NCBI GenBank assembly: GCA_009779205.1
Contig: WRER01000070.1
Span: 1 to 5,783, forward strand
DNA length: 5,783 nt
Direction of reading: 5' to 3'
From: Methanobacteriota archaeon
GTDB lineage: Archaea > Halobacteriota > Methanomicrobia > Methanomicrobiales > Methanospirillaceae
Under the pieces are notes generated by a model, which was not told where the DNA came from, did no database searches, and was given only the letters and a program-made list of their open reading frames with translations. The first letter of the stretch is position 1. Each line of letters begins with the position of its first letter. The translations under genes were made by a program, and so were the position numbers. Below are positions 1 to 5,387 of the stretch, piece after piece.

Positions 1-2
1 TG

Positions 3-335
3 AAAAAAGGTGTGTTTGATCGAGCACGTGAGTTGTCTTCTTCTGATGTAGATCTCAGCATGCGTCCTCCGTATCTGCATATCATTCCGCTGGGAGAGAT
101 TATTCAGCGAGTGTATGGGATGTCCTCACCAACTACGAAGAAATGCCAAGATATGTATGCACGGTGCATCGCTGATCTTGGGTGTGAGATTTCAATTCTG
201 ACAGAGATTCCAATAAAGGATCTCCGTGCCTATAATCCAGAGATTGGGGCAGCCATCTCTGCATTTCGAGAGGGTCGTATTGTACTGCATCCTGGCGGCG
301 GAGGAAAATATGGAAGCTTTGCATTTGAAGAGTGA
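3..335 (+). CDS. Endonuclease Q / TIGR00375-family PHP protein, C-terminal part (5' end outside window)
   Basis: The frame is open from the first complete codon (AAA at 3), so this is the tail of a gene that begins upstream; the GTG at 12 is probably an internal valine. About 110 residues are visible. The pattern RPPYLHIIPLGEII, then a segment of the form SPTTKKCQDMYARCIADLG, then the glycine-rich close HPGGGGKYGSF near the C-terminus, is what I recall from the end of archaeal TIGR00375/EndoQ proteins. Family knowledge: EndoQ is a PHP-type nuclease that nicks DNA 5' of deaminated bases (uracil, hypoxanthine) and abasic sites, so the likely role is DNA repair in the cytoplasm. The catalytic metal-binding histidines and aspartates lie in the N-terminal PHP domain and are not in the window, so activity cannot be judged. 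It ends with TGA, followed directly by a T run. The assignment is from remembered motifs. Confidence 0.75.
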   Translation, partial: KKGVFDRARELSSSDVDLSMRPPYLHIIPLGEIIQRVYGMSSPTTKKCQDMYARCIADLGCEISILTEIPIKDLRAYNPEIGAAISAFREGRIVLHPGGGGKYGSFAFEE

Positions 336-341
336 TTTTTT
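336..341 (+). terminator. Oligo-T terminator after the EndoQ-like gene
   Basis: Six T residues begin immediately after the TGA stop. Archaeal RNA polymerase commonly terminates at short T runs without a hairpin. The sequence fits, but its use is inferred. Confidence 0.4.
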
Positions 342-365
342 CAAATAACGTAAAAATCTCATGAG

Positions 366-642
366 TTGGTAACCATCCCCACATCACGCTCTGAATTTCC
401 AAAATATAGCCTCATAATCCTTGCATATAATGAAACAGGCAGAATCTCACGCTTCCTCTCTGAACTGGATGATGAAGCATTTGAATATATTTTTGTCTGT
501 GATGGAGCGGATAAAGGTGGTGGGATTATGGCAGGTTTTAACGTCACTCATGCATTTTTCATTGGATTTATAAATGCAGACTGCTCAGTCTCACTCAAAA
601 CGATAAAAAAGTTGTCTGATTTCAATACAAGTGGGCAGGTTT
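366..642 (+). pseudogene. Family 2 glycosyltransferase remnant (internally deleted, C-terminally truncated)
   Basis: The reading frame from a TTG at 366 gives a recognisable GT2 (GT-A fold) start: SLIILAYNETGRISRFL near residues 15-31, as in the VIPAYNE strand of dolichyl-phosphate sugar synthase-like enzymes, then FEYIFVCDG (about 39-47). In intact relatives a few dozen residues separate the DG(S/T)D loop from the GKGGA/G-xxxGF segment. Here VCDGAD runs straight into KGGGIMAGF, indicating an in-frame internal deletion near position 507. The usual metal-binding (D/N)ADGS motif reads FINADCSVS, so the first Asp and the Gly are changed. Similarity fades after about residue 88 (KKLSDFN), and the rest of the open frame to 770 is only the complement of the J-domain gene. 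There is no good ribosome binding site, and the ATG at 361 is stopped after three codons. An intact enzyme would move a sugar from a nucleotide donor to a lipid or protein acceptor at the membrane; this copy is very probably inactive. Confidence 0.7.
605..610 (-). terminator. Oligo-T terminator candidate for the J-domain gene
   Basis: On the minus strand a run of six T lies about 32 bp beyond the TGA stop of the J-domain gene, followed a few bases later by TTTT. This is a plausible archaeal T-run terminator, and it lies inside the glycosyltransferase remnant. Confidence 0.35.
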
Positions 643-1602
643 TCAATTGTCCATTGTTGCCCGTGATCTGCCTGCAACCGTGGGCACTGCTGATGGGGCA
701 TTTGAAAATCCAAGTAAATGCATTCGAACGAGTGGGAGCCGTTCATTTACTTCCGGATCGTTTGGCATAACTCTGTGTACCTCCAGATAAACAGCCTCTG
801 CTTCTTTCCACATACCCAGGTGTTCATAGGCATTACCTAAGTTTTTTATTGTATCTAGGTCCAGAGAACCTTTTTCCATATCATACTGAATTGCCGTGCG
901 AAATGACTTAATTGCAGCCAGATATGATGCTCGTGCAGGTTCAGGACGCCAAATCTCCAGCTCTGCTCCTTTCGCCAGCTCTGCATATCCTTTTGAACGC
1001 CATGCTTCAGCAAAATCTGCACGAAACGATATGGCTTTTGCATAACTCTCAATCGCTTTCTGATATTCCCATTCTTCCATCCAGGCATTTCCATCCAGAT
1101 ATGCTTCAATTGCATTTTGTGTGTTGGCATTATCTAATACCGGAATAACAATTAACTTTGTTAGAATGAAAATTGCCATCAAGAGTGTAGCATAAAAGAG
1201 TATATGTCGAACGAAATTGGGAAGTTGTATTTCTTTTGAGTTTTGCTTATCTGGAGAGTTGTTATGAATGGGTTCATCCGGTTCTCGCGCACGATTATTG
1301 TGATTATATACATAGGGATCATACCACGTGGATGGATCCTGGTATTTTGTTCCCCGATATCCAGCGTAACTCATATGCTCTGATTCGTCAGATCCATGTG
1401 CTTGACTGCGGGCATCGTATGCGCTTCGAGCTTCTGGGTTACTTAAAACGTGATATGCTTCATTGAGGATCTTGAACAATTCTTCTGCATCTGGCTCAGT
1501 CGATACATCAGGGTGAAGCATTTTCGCGAGCTTGCGATATGCATCTCGTATTTCCTCTTGTGTAGCATTGTGCGGGATATCCAGTATATCGTAATATGTC
1601 GT
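643..1602 (-). CDS. Membrane-anchored J-domain (DnaJ-like) protein with TPR repeats; apparent ACG start
   Basis: The minus-strand frame encodes a complete J domain: TYYDILDIP at residues 2-10, helix II with RDAYRKLAK, the HPD motif at residues 30-32 and the helix III/IV end VLSNPEARSAYD near 54-63. A polar linker rich in Tyr, Asn, Asp and Pro follows. Then comes one strong hydrophobic segment (HILFYATLLMAIFILTKLIVIPV, about 132-156, quoted in part: FYATLLMAIFILTKLIVIPV) and about three TPR-like helical pairs (about 166-283; for example WEYQKAIESYAKAIS and LGNAYEHLGMWKEAEAVYLE). Family knowledge: J domains stimulate the ATPase of DnaK/Hsp70 through HPD, and TPRs bind proteins, so this looks like a membrane-bound co-chaperone, client unknown. 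The full J domain requires initiation at about 1602, but that codon is ACG and an in-frame TGA sits four codons upstream. The first ATG (1521) would delete helices I-II. The start is either a non-canonical ACG, an ATG-to-ACG mutation or a sequencing error. There is no partner DnaK in the window. Confidence 0.85.
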   Translation of the reverse strand, partial: TTYYDILDIPHNATQEEIRDAYRKLAKMLHPDVSTEPDAEELFKILNEAYHVLSNPEARSAYDARSQAHGSDESEHMSYAGYRGTKYQDPSTWYDPYVYNHNNRAREPDEPIHNNSPDKQNSKEIQLPNFVRHILFYATLLMAIFILTKLIVIPVLDNANTQNAIEAYLDGNAWMEEWEYQKAIESYAKAISFRADFAEAWRSKGYAELAKGAELEIWRPEPARASYLAAIKSFRTAIQYDMEKGSLDLDTIKNLGNAYEHLGMWKEAEAVYLEVHRVMPNDPEVNERLPLVRMHLLGFSNAPSAVPTVAGRSRATMDN

Positions 1603-1614
1603 TTTTCTCCCTCA
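1600..1614 (-). promoter_or_regulatory. Shine-Dalgarno site placed for an ACG start codon
   Basis: Read on the minus strand, TGAGGGAG is followed by five A's of which the last opens the codon ACG (1602-1600), then ACA TAT TAC of the J domain. The distance from GAGGG to ACG is 6 bases, a normal spacing. The site therefore points to translation starting exactly where a single-base change would restore ATG, giving the usual J-protein opening M-T-Y-Y-D-I-L. Confidence 0.6.
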
Positions 1615-1649
1615 GTAAATCTAAATTACCTTACTGTATGTGATACCAT

Positions 1650-1657
1650 TATTTATA
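1650..1657 (-). promoter_or_regulatory. TATA box for the J-domain gene (possibly bidirectional)
   Basis: The minus strand reads TATAAATA, whose centre is about 51 bases upstream of the ACG start. An initiation site about 26 bases downstream would fall near 1627 and give a leader of about 25 bases carrying the Shine-Dalgarno site. On the plus strand the same bases form a TTTATA-type box, so it could also drive the PUA/PAPS-reductase-like gene with a leader of about 130 bases. An imperfect palindrome, GTATGTGATAC (1637-1647), lies beside it. Direction is inferred from spacing only. Confidence 0.4.
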
Positions 1658-1730
1658 CTGCATGTCTCGTAATTTCATAGTGTTTCTGATGGGCAGAACA
1701 CGTGTATTTTTCCAGATCCACTCCGATGTA

Positions 1731-1745
1731 TGAATATGAATAGAT
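1731..1745 (+). promoter_or_regulatory. Weak candidate promoter for the plus-strand operon
   Basis: The AT-rich stretch TATGAATATGAATAG lies about 75 bases upstream of the ATG at 1814. If used as a TATA element it would give a leader of about 50 bases. It matches the archaeal consensus poorly, so it is listed only as the nearest alternative to the box at 1650-1657. The rest of the 1603-1813 spacer shows no gene. Confidence 0.2.
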
Positions 1746-1813
1746 CAGAATCCAGCGCACAATGTGATGTAATAGGGGGAACAACACCAAACCAGGCAAG
1801 AGAGGAAATCTAA

Positions 1814-3256
1814 ATGGGAGGTCTGTATCACGGAAAAATAATGCTTCATTGGTGTGATTCCTGTCATACTCCTGTACTTGGCGATACCTGCGCCTGTGGA
1901 GCTTCTACAAGGTTTGTTGCAGTAACTCCTCCTGGAGATGCAAGGCCTGCATTTCCTGATGACATTGCTCATATTAACCGGGTATATGAAACGTGCTTTG
2001 GTGTTCCTTTGATTCCAGATGGGTATCTTGTGCTTCTCAATAAGGTTCCTGATCATGATCGTATGGAAGAGATCGTTGTTGGCGGTGCGATTGTTGGTGC
2101 GATCCGATATCTTCCTGAGCAGCAGCGATGGGAAGCACTTCCACGGCGTGAAGCATATCATTTGATGAAGCCAAAAAAAGGATTCGTCATTATTGATGAT
2201 AGTGCTGCTTCGTTTATTGAGGATGGTGCAAGTGTACTTGCTCCTGGTGTGAAGTTCGTTGCTGATGATATTCAAGCGGGAGATGAAGTTTTTATTCTCA
2301 CTGAATCTGGCTTGTGCGCTGGTGTTGGTCGTGCTCGTGTAGATGCTGAAACTGGTCGAACAATGGAGAAAGGAAGTCTTGTAAAGACAAGAAAACCCAT
2401 GTCATCTACTTTTACTCATGGGATTGCTACTTGGAAAGATGCTGTTTTTGTAAATCGTGAGCATTTGAATAGAGCATGGGCAGCATCTGGAGAATTTATC
2501 CGTTCTGTCATCGAAAAAAATCCGGATCTTCCAATCACAGTCTCATACTCTGGTGGAAAAGACAGTCTTGCAACGCTGCTTATGGTGATGAAGCATATTG
2601 GGCAGGTTCCGATTATGTACATCGACACTGGTCTTGAATTTGAAGCAACTCATCAGAATGTTGCTGATATTGTAGAGAAATATGATCTGTTTCTGCACCG
2701 TATCTCTTCTGGAGACCAGTTTTGGGAGGAATTTTCCAAGCAGGGTCCACCATCGCAAGATCAGCGGTGGTGTTGCCGCGTCTGTAAGCTCGAACCAATT
2801 CGTGAGTACATTACAAATCATTTTGGAGAGTGTATCTCTTTTATCGGACAACGGAAGTACGAATCCTTTTCCCGCATGAAAAATCCAAGGGTCTGGAGAA
2901 ATGCATATGTAAAAGTTCAGTTATCAGCTGCTCCGATTCATAATTGGACTGCATTACATGTCTGGCTGACTATCTTTGCAGAAGAAGCGCCATATAACAC
3001 CGTATACCGTGAACAGGTCGATCGAATCGGATGTTATATGTGCCCTGCTTCTGATCTTGCAACAATCGCAAATATTAAAGCGCGGTATCCTGATCGCTGG
3101 CGTGAATGGCAGGAGAAGATGGAAGGGTATCAGTCTGGACTCGGCCTGTCTGATGAGTGGCTCCATGGGGGCTGGAGAAATAAAGAGCGATTTGAACGCA
3201 CACAGACTGCCTCAGGAAAGCCGGGTGCGAAGCAGATAGATATGTATGGGGACTGA
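1814..3256 (+). CDS. PUA-domain phosphoadenosine-phosphosulfate reductase-like protein with zinc ribbon and Fe-S-type cysteines
   Basis: This 480-residue protein has four visible parts. An N-terminal zinc ribbon has Cys14-x2-Cys17 and Cys26-x-Cys28. A middle region precedes a PUA-like RNA-binding domain at about 122-195 (KGFVIIDDSAASFIEDGA, then GDEVFILTESGLCAGVGRAR). An adenine-nucleotide alpha-hydrolase/PAPS-reductase fold carries the PP-loop SYSGGKDSL at 244-252. Cysteine pairs WCCRVC (320, 321, 324) and CYMC (407, 410) are spaced like the CC-x(~80)-CxxC ligands of a [4Fe-4S] cluster in assimilatory APS reductases. No Cys follows 410, so the C-terminal ECG(L/I)H catalytic cysteine of true sulfonucleotide reductases is absent. 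With the PUA domain this favours an RNA-linked or other sulfur-transfer role over sulfate reduction; that is inference. The start is fixed by an in-frame TAA directly before ATG 1814, with AGAGG 8 bases upstream. hisH follows after 17 bp. Confidence 0.85.
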   Translation: MGGLYHGKIMLHWCDSCHTPVLGDTCACGASTRFVAVTPPGDARPAFPDDIAHINRVYETCFGVPLIPDGYLVLLNKVPDHDRMEEIVVGGAIVGAIRYLPEQQRWEALPRREAYHLMKPKKGFVIIDDSAASFIEDGASVLAPGVKFVADDIQAGDEVFILTESGLCAGVGRARVDAETGRTMEKGSLVKTRKPMSSTFTHGIATWKDAVFVNREHLNRAWAASGEFIRSVIEKNPDLPITVSYSGGKDSLATLLMVMKHIGQVPIMYIDTGLEFEATHQNVADIVEKYDLFLHRISSGDQFWEEFSKQGPPSQDQRWCCRVCKLEPIREYITNHFGECISFIGQRKYESFSRMKNPRVWRNAYVKVQLSAAPIHNWTALHVWLTIFAEEAPYNTVYREQVDRIGCYMCPASDLATIANIKARYPDRWREWQEKMEGYQSGLGLSDEWLHGGWRNKERFERTQTASGKPGAKQIDMYGD

Positions 3257-3262
3257 ATACCT

Positions 3263-3268
3263 GAGGAG
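3263..3268 (+). promoter_or_regulatory. Ribosome binding site of hisH
   Basis: GAGGAG lies 5 bases before the ATG at 3274 and just after the stop of the upstream gene. This is the strongest Shine-Dalgarno site in the cluster and settles the hisH start. Confidence 0.7.
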
Positions 3269-3273
3269 CGGTA

Positions 3274-3885
3274 ATGACAAAATCGGTTGTTATTCTTGAC
3301 TATGGCGTTGGAAATGTGAGAAGTGTTCAGAAAGCTATTGCGAAGGTCTATCAGGAGCCGGTGATTACTGGGGATGTGGAGGAGATACGGGCCTCGGATG
3401 CTCTTATTCTCCCTGGTGTCGGAGCATTTTCGGCAGGAATGGAAAAGATATCACCCCATTTTGCTCTGTTGCATGAGTTACATACTCACATTCCTATTCT
3501 TGGTATCTGCCTTGGTATGCAGATGATGTTTGAGTCATCAGAAGAGAGTAGCGATGGTGTGAAGGGACTTTCTCTTATTCCAGGAAAGGTTGTTCGTTTT
3601 CCAGATATGCCAGGGTATAAAATTCCACATATGGGATGGAATCAGATTATCCCCACTCCAGGAGATCCCCTGTTCTCAGGAATTGAGCCGAATTCCGCTG
3701 TGTATTTTGTGCATTCGTATTATGCAGACACAGCGCCAGAATATACTGCTGCAAGGACAGAGTATATGTTTCCGTTTTCATCGGCCGTTCGATCTGATAT
3801 GAGCTGGGGTGTTCAGTTTCATCCTGAGAAAAGTGGGGATGTGGGTCTTTCAATTCTACGAAATTTCTGTTCTATGATTGAGTAA
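3274..3885 (+). CDS. hisH: Imidazole glycerol phosphate synthase, glutamine amidotransferase subunit HisH
   Basis: A 203-residue class I glutamine amidotransferase of normal HisH length. The N-terminus VVILDYGVGNVRSVQKA is the HisH signature. The oxyanion-strand segment LPGVGAFSAGM is at 46-56, the nucleophile Cys79 sits in GICLGMQMMF, and the other two members of the triad are His183 and Glu185 in VQFHPEKSG. IPHMGWNQI (118-126) and VYFVHSYYAD (143-152) are also typical. It hydrolyses glutamine and channels ammonia to HisF, which turns PRFAR into imidazole glycerol phosphate and AICAR, linking histidine and purine synthesis in the cytoplasm. All catalytic residues are intact. No hisF or other his gene is in the window. 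It lies 17 bp after the PAPS-reductase-like gene and 18 bp before the transporter, so co-transcription is likely. Confidence 0.95.
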   Translation: MTKSVVILDYGVGNVRSVQKAIAKVYQEPVITGDVEEIRASDALILPGVGAFSAGMEKISPHFALLHELHTHIPILGICLGMQMMFESSEESSDGVKGLSLIPGKVVRFPDMPGYKIPHMGWNQIIPTPGDPLFSGIEPNSAVYFVHSYYADTAPEYTAARTEYMFPFSSAVRSDMSWGVQFHPEKSGDVGLSILRNFCSMIE

Positions 3886-3903
3886 TGACTACGGATCATT
3901 GAA

Positions 3904-5010
3904 ATGTATCATCCACCACCAGCAGTGTATGCTATCCTTGCAGGTCTGTGCTTCTCAGCCTCAGTTCCTTTTACAAAGCTACTGAGTCCTGAAGTAACTC
4001 CTCTGATGCTTGCTGCTGTTTTTTTGCTTGGAAGTGCAACTGGCACAACAGCATATGCAGCTTTCATGTATGTGCGTGGACAAAAAAGAAGCAGTGTTGA
4101 AGCCCCGTTAACCCAAAAAGATCTTCCGTGGCTGCTTATGGTAACACTGTTTGGTTCTCTTTTTCCAACACTGCTGACTGTGTACGGGGTCGCCGCCACA
4201 ACTGCCACAACTGCTTCATTTTTATTTAGTTTTGAAGGAGCAGCTACGGTGCTTATGGCGTGTATTCTGTTTCGTGAGGCTGTTGATCGACGTATCTGGG
4301 CAGCAGTTGTTTGTATCACATTCTCTTGCATGATTATGTCACTTGGAGATGGGGCAGAGCGTTTTGGAATTCAGTTCTCATATGGAGCAATGCTTATTCT
4401 GCTTGCCTGTCTTTCCTGGGGTATTGCAAACAATTGTATTCGCATGATCTCTGGTGTGGATCCGATCTATCAAACACTTGTTAGATCATGGATTGGAGGG
4501 CTGATTTTGTTTGTACTCGCTCTTGCATCTGGAGAAGTTCTCCCTTCATTTTCAGTTGTTTTGTTTGCAGCCATCGTTGGTTTCACCTCCTACGGAGGTC
4601 TTGCAAGTATCTTTTTTGTGTACGGAGTGCGGGATCTGGGTTCTGCGCGTACAACTACCTACTTCTCACTAAATCCATTTTTTGGCATTGTACTCTCTGT
4701 TATCATCTTTCAGACCCTGCCTAGTGCAATGCTTTGGATCGCTCTTCCTTTCCTTCTCATTGGAATGTGGCTTTTAATCACCGAAAGACATCAGCATCTT
4801 CACACCCATGAGTCACTCATCCATGAACATCGACATCGACATGATGATCTGCATCATGATGATGTTTTGCATCTGCATACCAAAGAGCATCCTGAGCTGG
4901 ATTCATGGGATTTTCATTCCCATCGTCATGAACATGAGCCAATCACACATTCTCATGTCCACCATCCAGATCTCCATCACCGTCATGAGCATTCAATAAT
5001 GGACAAGTGA
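3904..5010 (+). CDS. DMT superfamily (EamA) transporter with histidine-rich C-terminal tail
   Basis: A 368-residue integral membrane protein. Residues about 5-294 hold roughly ten hydrophobic helices in two EamA-like halves (about 5-146 and 157-294). The first half ends its exporter-like motif with TASFLFSFEGAATVLMACIL and FREAVDRRIWAAV; the second repeats the pattern with SARTTTYFSLNPFFGIVLSV. From residue 296 to the end, a 73-residue tail holds 25 histidines with many Asp/Glu (HQHLHTH, HEHRHRHDD, HSHRHEHE, DLHHRHEH), a soluble metal-binding-type region probably in the cytoplasm. Family knowledge: DMT proteins export or import small metabolites, and histidine tails occur on transporters that handle or sense Ni, Co or Zn. 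A metal-linked role is inferred; substrate and direction are unknown. The start ATG has only a weak ribosome site (GGAT 7 bases upstream), consistent with translation coupled to hisH 18 bp before. Confidence 0.88.
   Translation: MYHPPPAVYAILAGLCFSASVPFTKLLSPEVTPLMLAAVFLLGSATGTTAYAAFMYVRGQKRSSVEAPLTQKDLPWLLMVTLFGSLFPTLLTVYGVAATTATTASFLFSFEGAATVLMACILFREAVDRRIWAAVVCITFSCMIMSLGDGAERFGIQFSYGAMLILLACLSWGIANNCIRMISGVDPIYQTLVRSWIGGLILFVLALASGEVLPSFSVVLFAAIVGFTSYGGLASIFFVYGVRDLGSARTTTYFSLNPFFGIVLSVIIFQTLPSAMLWIALPFLLIGMWLLITERHQHLHTHESLIHEHRHRHDDLHHDDVLHLHTKEHPELDSWDFHSHRHEHEPITHSHVHHPDLHHRHEHSIMDK
4789..5007 (+). other. Coding segment for the histidine-rich metal-binding tail
   Basis: These bases encode residues 296-368 of the DMT transporter: 25 of 73 residues are His, mostly in HxH and HH arrangements, interspersed with acidic residues. 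The clusters DDLHHDD and PDLHHRH resemble one another, suggesting an internal repeat. The repeated CAT/CAC and GAT codons give local short repeats and hairpins (for example ATGATG 4841-4846 against CATCAT 4852-4857), which are explained by composition. Confidence 0.8.
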
Positions 5011-5050
5011 GTGTGAGGGAGGCCATCACACCCACGCCCTTGGTTCACTT
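5005..5050 (+). terminator. Nested inverted repeats after the transporter gene
   Basis: GTGTGA (5011-5016) pairs with TCACAC (5026-5031) around a 9-base loop. An outer pair, AAGTGA (5005-5010, overlapping the stop) with TCACTT (5045-5050), encloses it. No T run follows directly, so this may be a 3'-end stabilising hairpin more than a terminator. The structure is inferred by eye. Confidence 0.25.
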
Positions 5051-5140
5051 ATTATCATAGGACTTACGCAAAACTGCATGTTTGTAAGCCATAATACCAT
5101 ATTAAGTCACTTTAATTAATTATTTTAAGTTAGCAAAAGT

Positions 5141-5314
5141 TTAAGCCATGTTTATTTTTGCATAACTCCTGCGATCTATTGCTGCATCGTAGACATTTTT
5201 GGTAATGTACTTCTTTGAACCAATATTTACATTCACGATGGTATCAACGGATAAATCATATACACTTGAACGTATTTTTTTGTCTTTTTTCTTTTGTGGG
5301 TGCGCATAGGTCAT
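5141..5314 (-). CDS. Possible small hypothetical protein of 57 residues
   Basis: From ATG 5314 the minus strand is open for 57 codons in an AT-rich region where stops are expected. Alternative GTG and TTG starts lie at 5326 and 5329. The product is basic at its start (PQKKKDKKIRSS) and then reads like a folded domain, with VYDLSVDTIVNVNIGSKK followed by YITKNVYDAAIDRRSYAKI. No family is recognised. The only ribosome-site candidate is GGTG 9 bases upstream, which is weak. It lies divergent to guaAA, so the two could share the spacer 5315-5387 as promoter. It might be a real small gene, a fragment of a larger decayed gene such as a mobile-element gene (an IS-end-like motif lies 67 bp beyond its stop), or chance. 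Confidence 0.3.
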   Translation of the reverse strand: MTYAHPQKKKDKKIRSSVYDLSVDTIVNVNIGSKKYITKNVYDAAIDRRSYAKINMA

Positions 5315-5325
5315 TGTGACGAACA

Positions 5326-5340
5326 CCAAAACTATACGTT
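5326..5340 (+). promoter_or_regulatory. BRE/TATA promoter of the GMP synthase subunit gene
   Basis: CCAAAACTATACGTT has an A-rich BRE-like start followed by a TATA-like core (5333-5338). Initiation about 26 bases downstream, near 5361, would leave a leader of about 27 bases that contains the GAGGGAG ribosome site. The geometry is good; the core matches the consensus only moderately. Confidence 0.4.
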
Positions 5341-5369
5341 ATCATTTGCAGACAAATATGCAACATTCT

Positions 5370-5376
5370 GAGGGAG
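5370..5376 (+). promoter_or_regulatory. Ribosome binding site of the GMP synthase subunit gene
   Basis: GAGGGAG lies 11 bases before the ATG at 5388, slightly farther than usual. An in-frame ATG also exists at 5358, but it lies upstream of this site and would add ten residues before the conserved N-terminus, so 5388 is preferred. Confidence 0.5.
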
Positions 5377-5387
5377 ATTCAACTATC

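Larger units (their letters stand above)
5011..5387. other. AT-rich intergenic region with small repeats and an IS-end-like motif
   Basis: A 377-bp stretch separates the transporter from the GMP synthase subunit gene. It holds the nested inverted repeat at its left edge and GGACTTACGCAAAAC (5060-5074), which resembles terminal repeats I recall from IS5-type elements. That motif can fold as CTTAC/AAAC (5063-5074) against GTTT/GTAAG (5080-5088). Further right are the direct repeat TAAGCCAT (5085-5092 and 5142-5149), the inverted pair GCAAAA (5133-5138)/TTTTGC (5156-5161), and plus-strand T runs at 5275-5281 and 5285-5290 that could end leftover transcription. A possible small minus-strand ORF (5141-5314) and the guaAA promoter fill the right part. 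No tRNA or CRISPR is seen. Confidence 0.5.

Noticed and set aside
643..770. Continuation of the glycosyltransferase frame to the stop at 770
   Set aside because: After about 642 the frame is the complement of the J-domain gene's 3' end and no longer looks like a glycosyltransferase.
1450..1680. 76-codon plus-strand ORF across the J-domain start
   Set aside because: It is antisense to the J domain and its promoter, and is rich in Cys, Ile and Tyr with no domain pattern.
1745..2275. 176-codon minus-strand ORF
   Set aside because: It lies opposite the zinc-ribbon and PUA part of a well-supported plus-strand gene, and its composition (many Arg, Ser, Cys, Asn) is that of an antisense shadow.
3909..4331. 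140-codon minus-strand ORF
   Set aside because: It is fully antisense to the EamA transporter; its Ala/Val/Thr-rich product mirrors the transmembrane codons.
4836..4866. Short CATCGA/CATGAT repeats that might suggest a tandem repeat or cruciform
   Set aside because: They arise from consecutive His, Arg and Asp codons and have no regular period.
4808..4999. 63-codon ORF rich in Met, Ile and Ser within the transporter tail
   Set aside because: It is a +1-frame reading of the CAT/GAT-rich histidine tail, explained by codon repetition.
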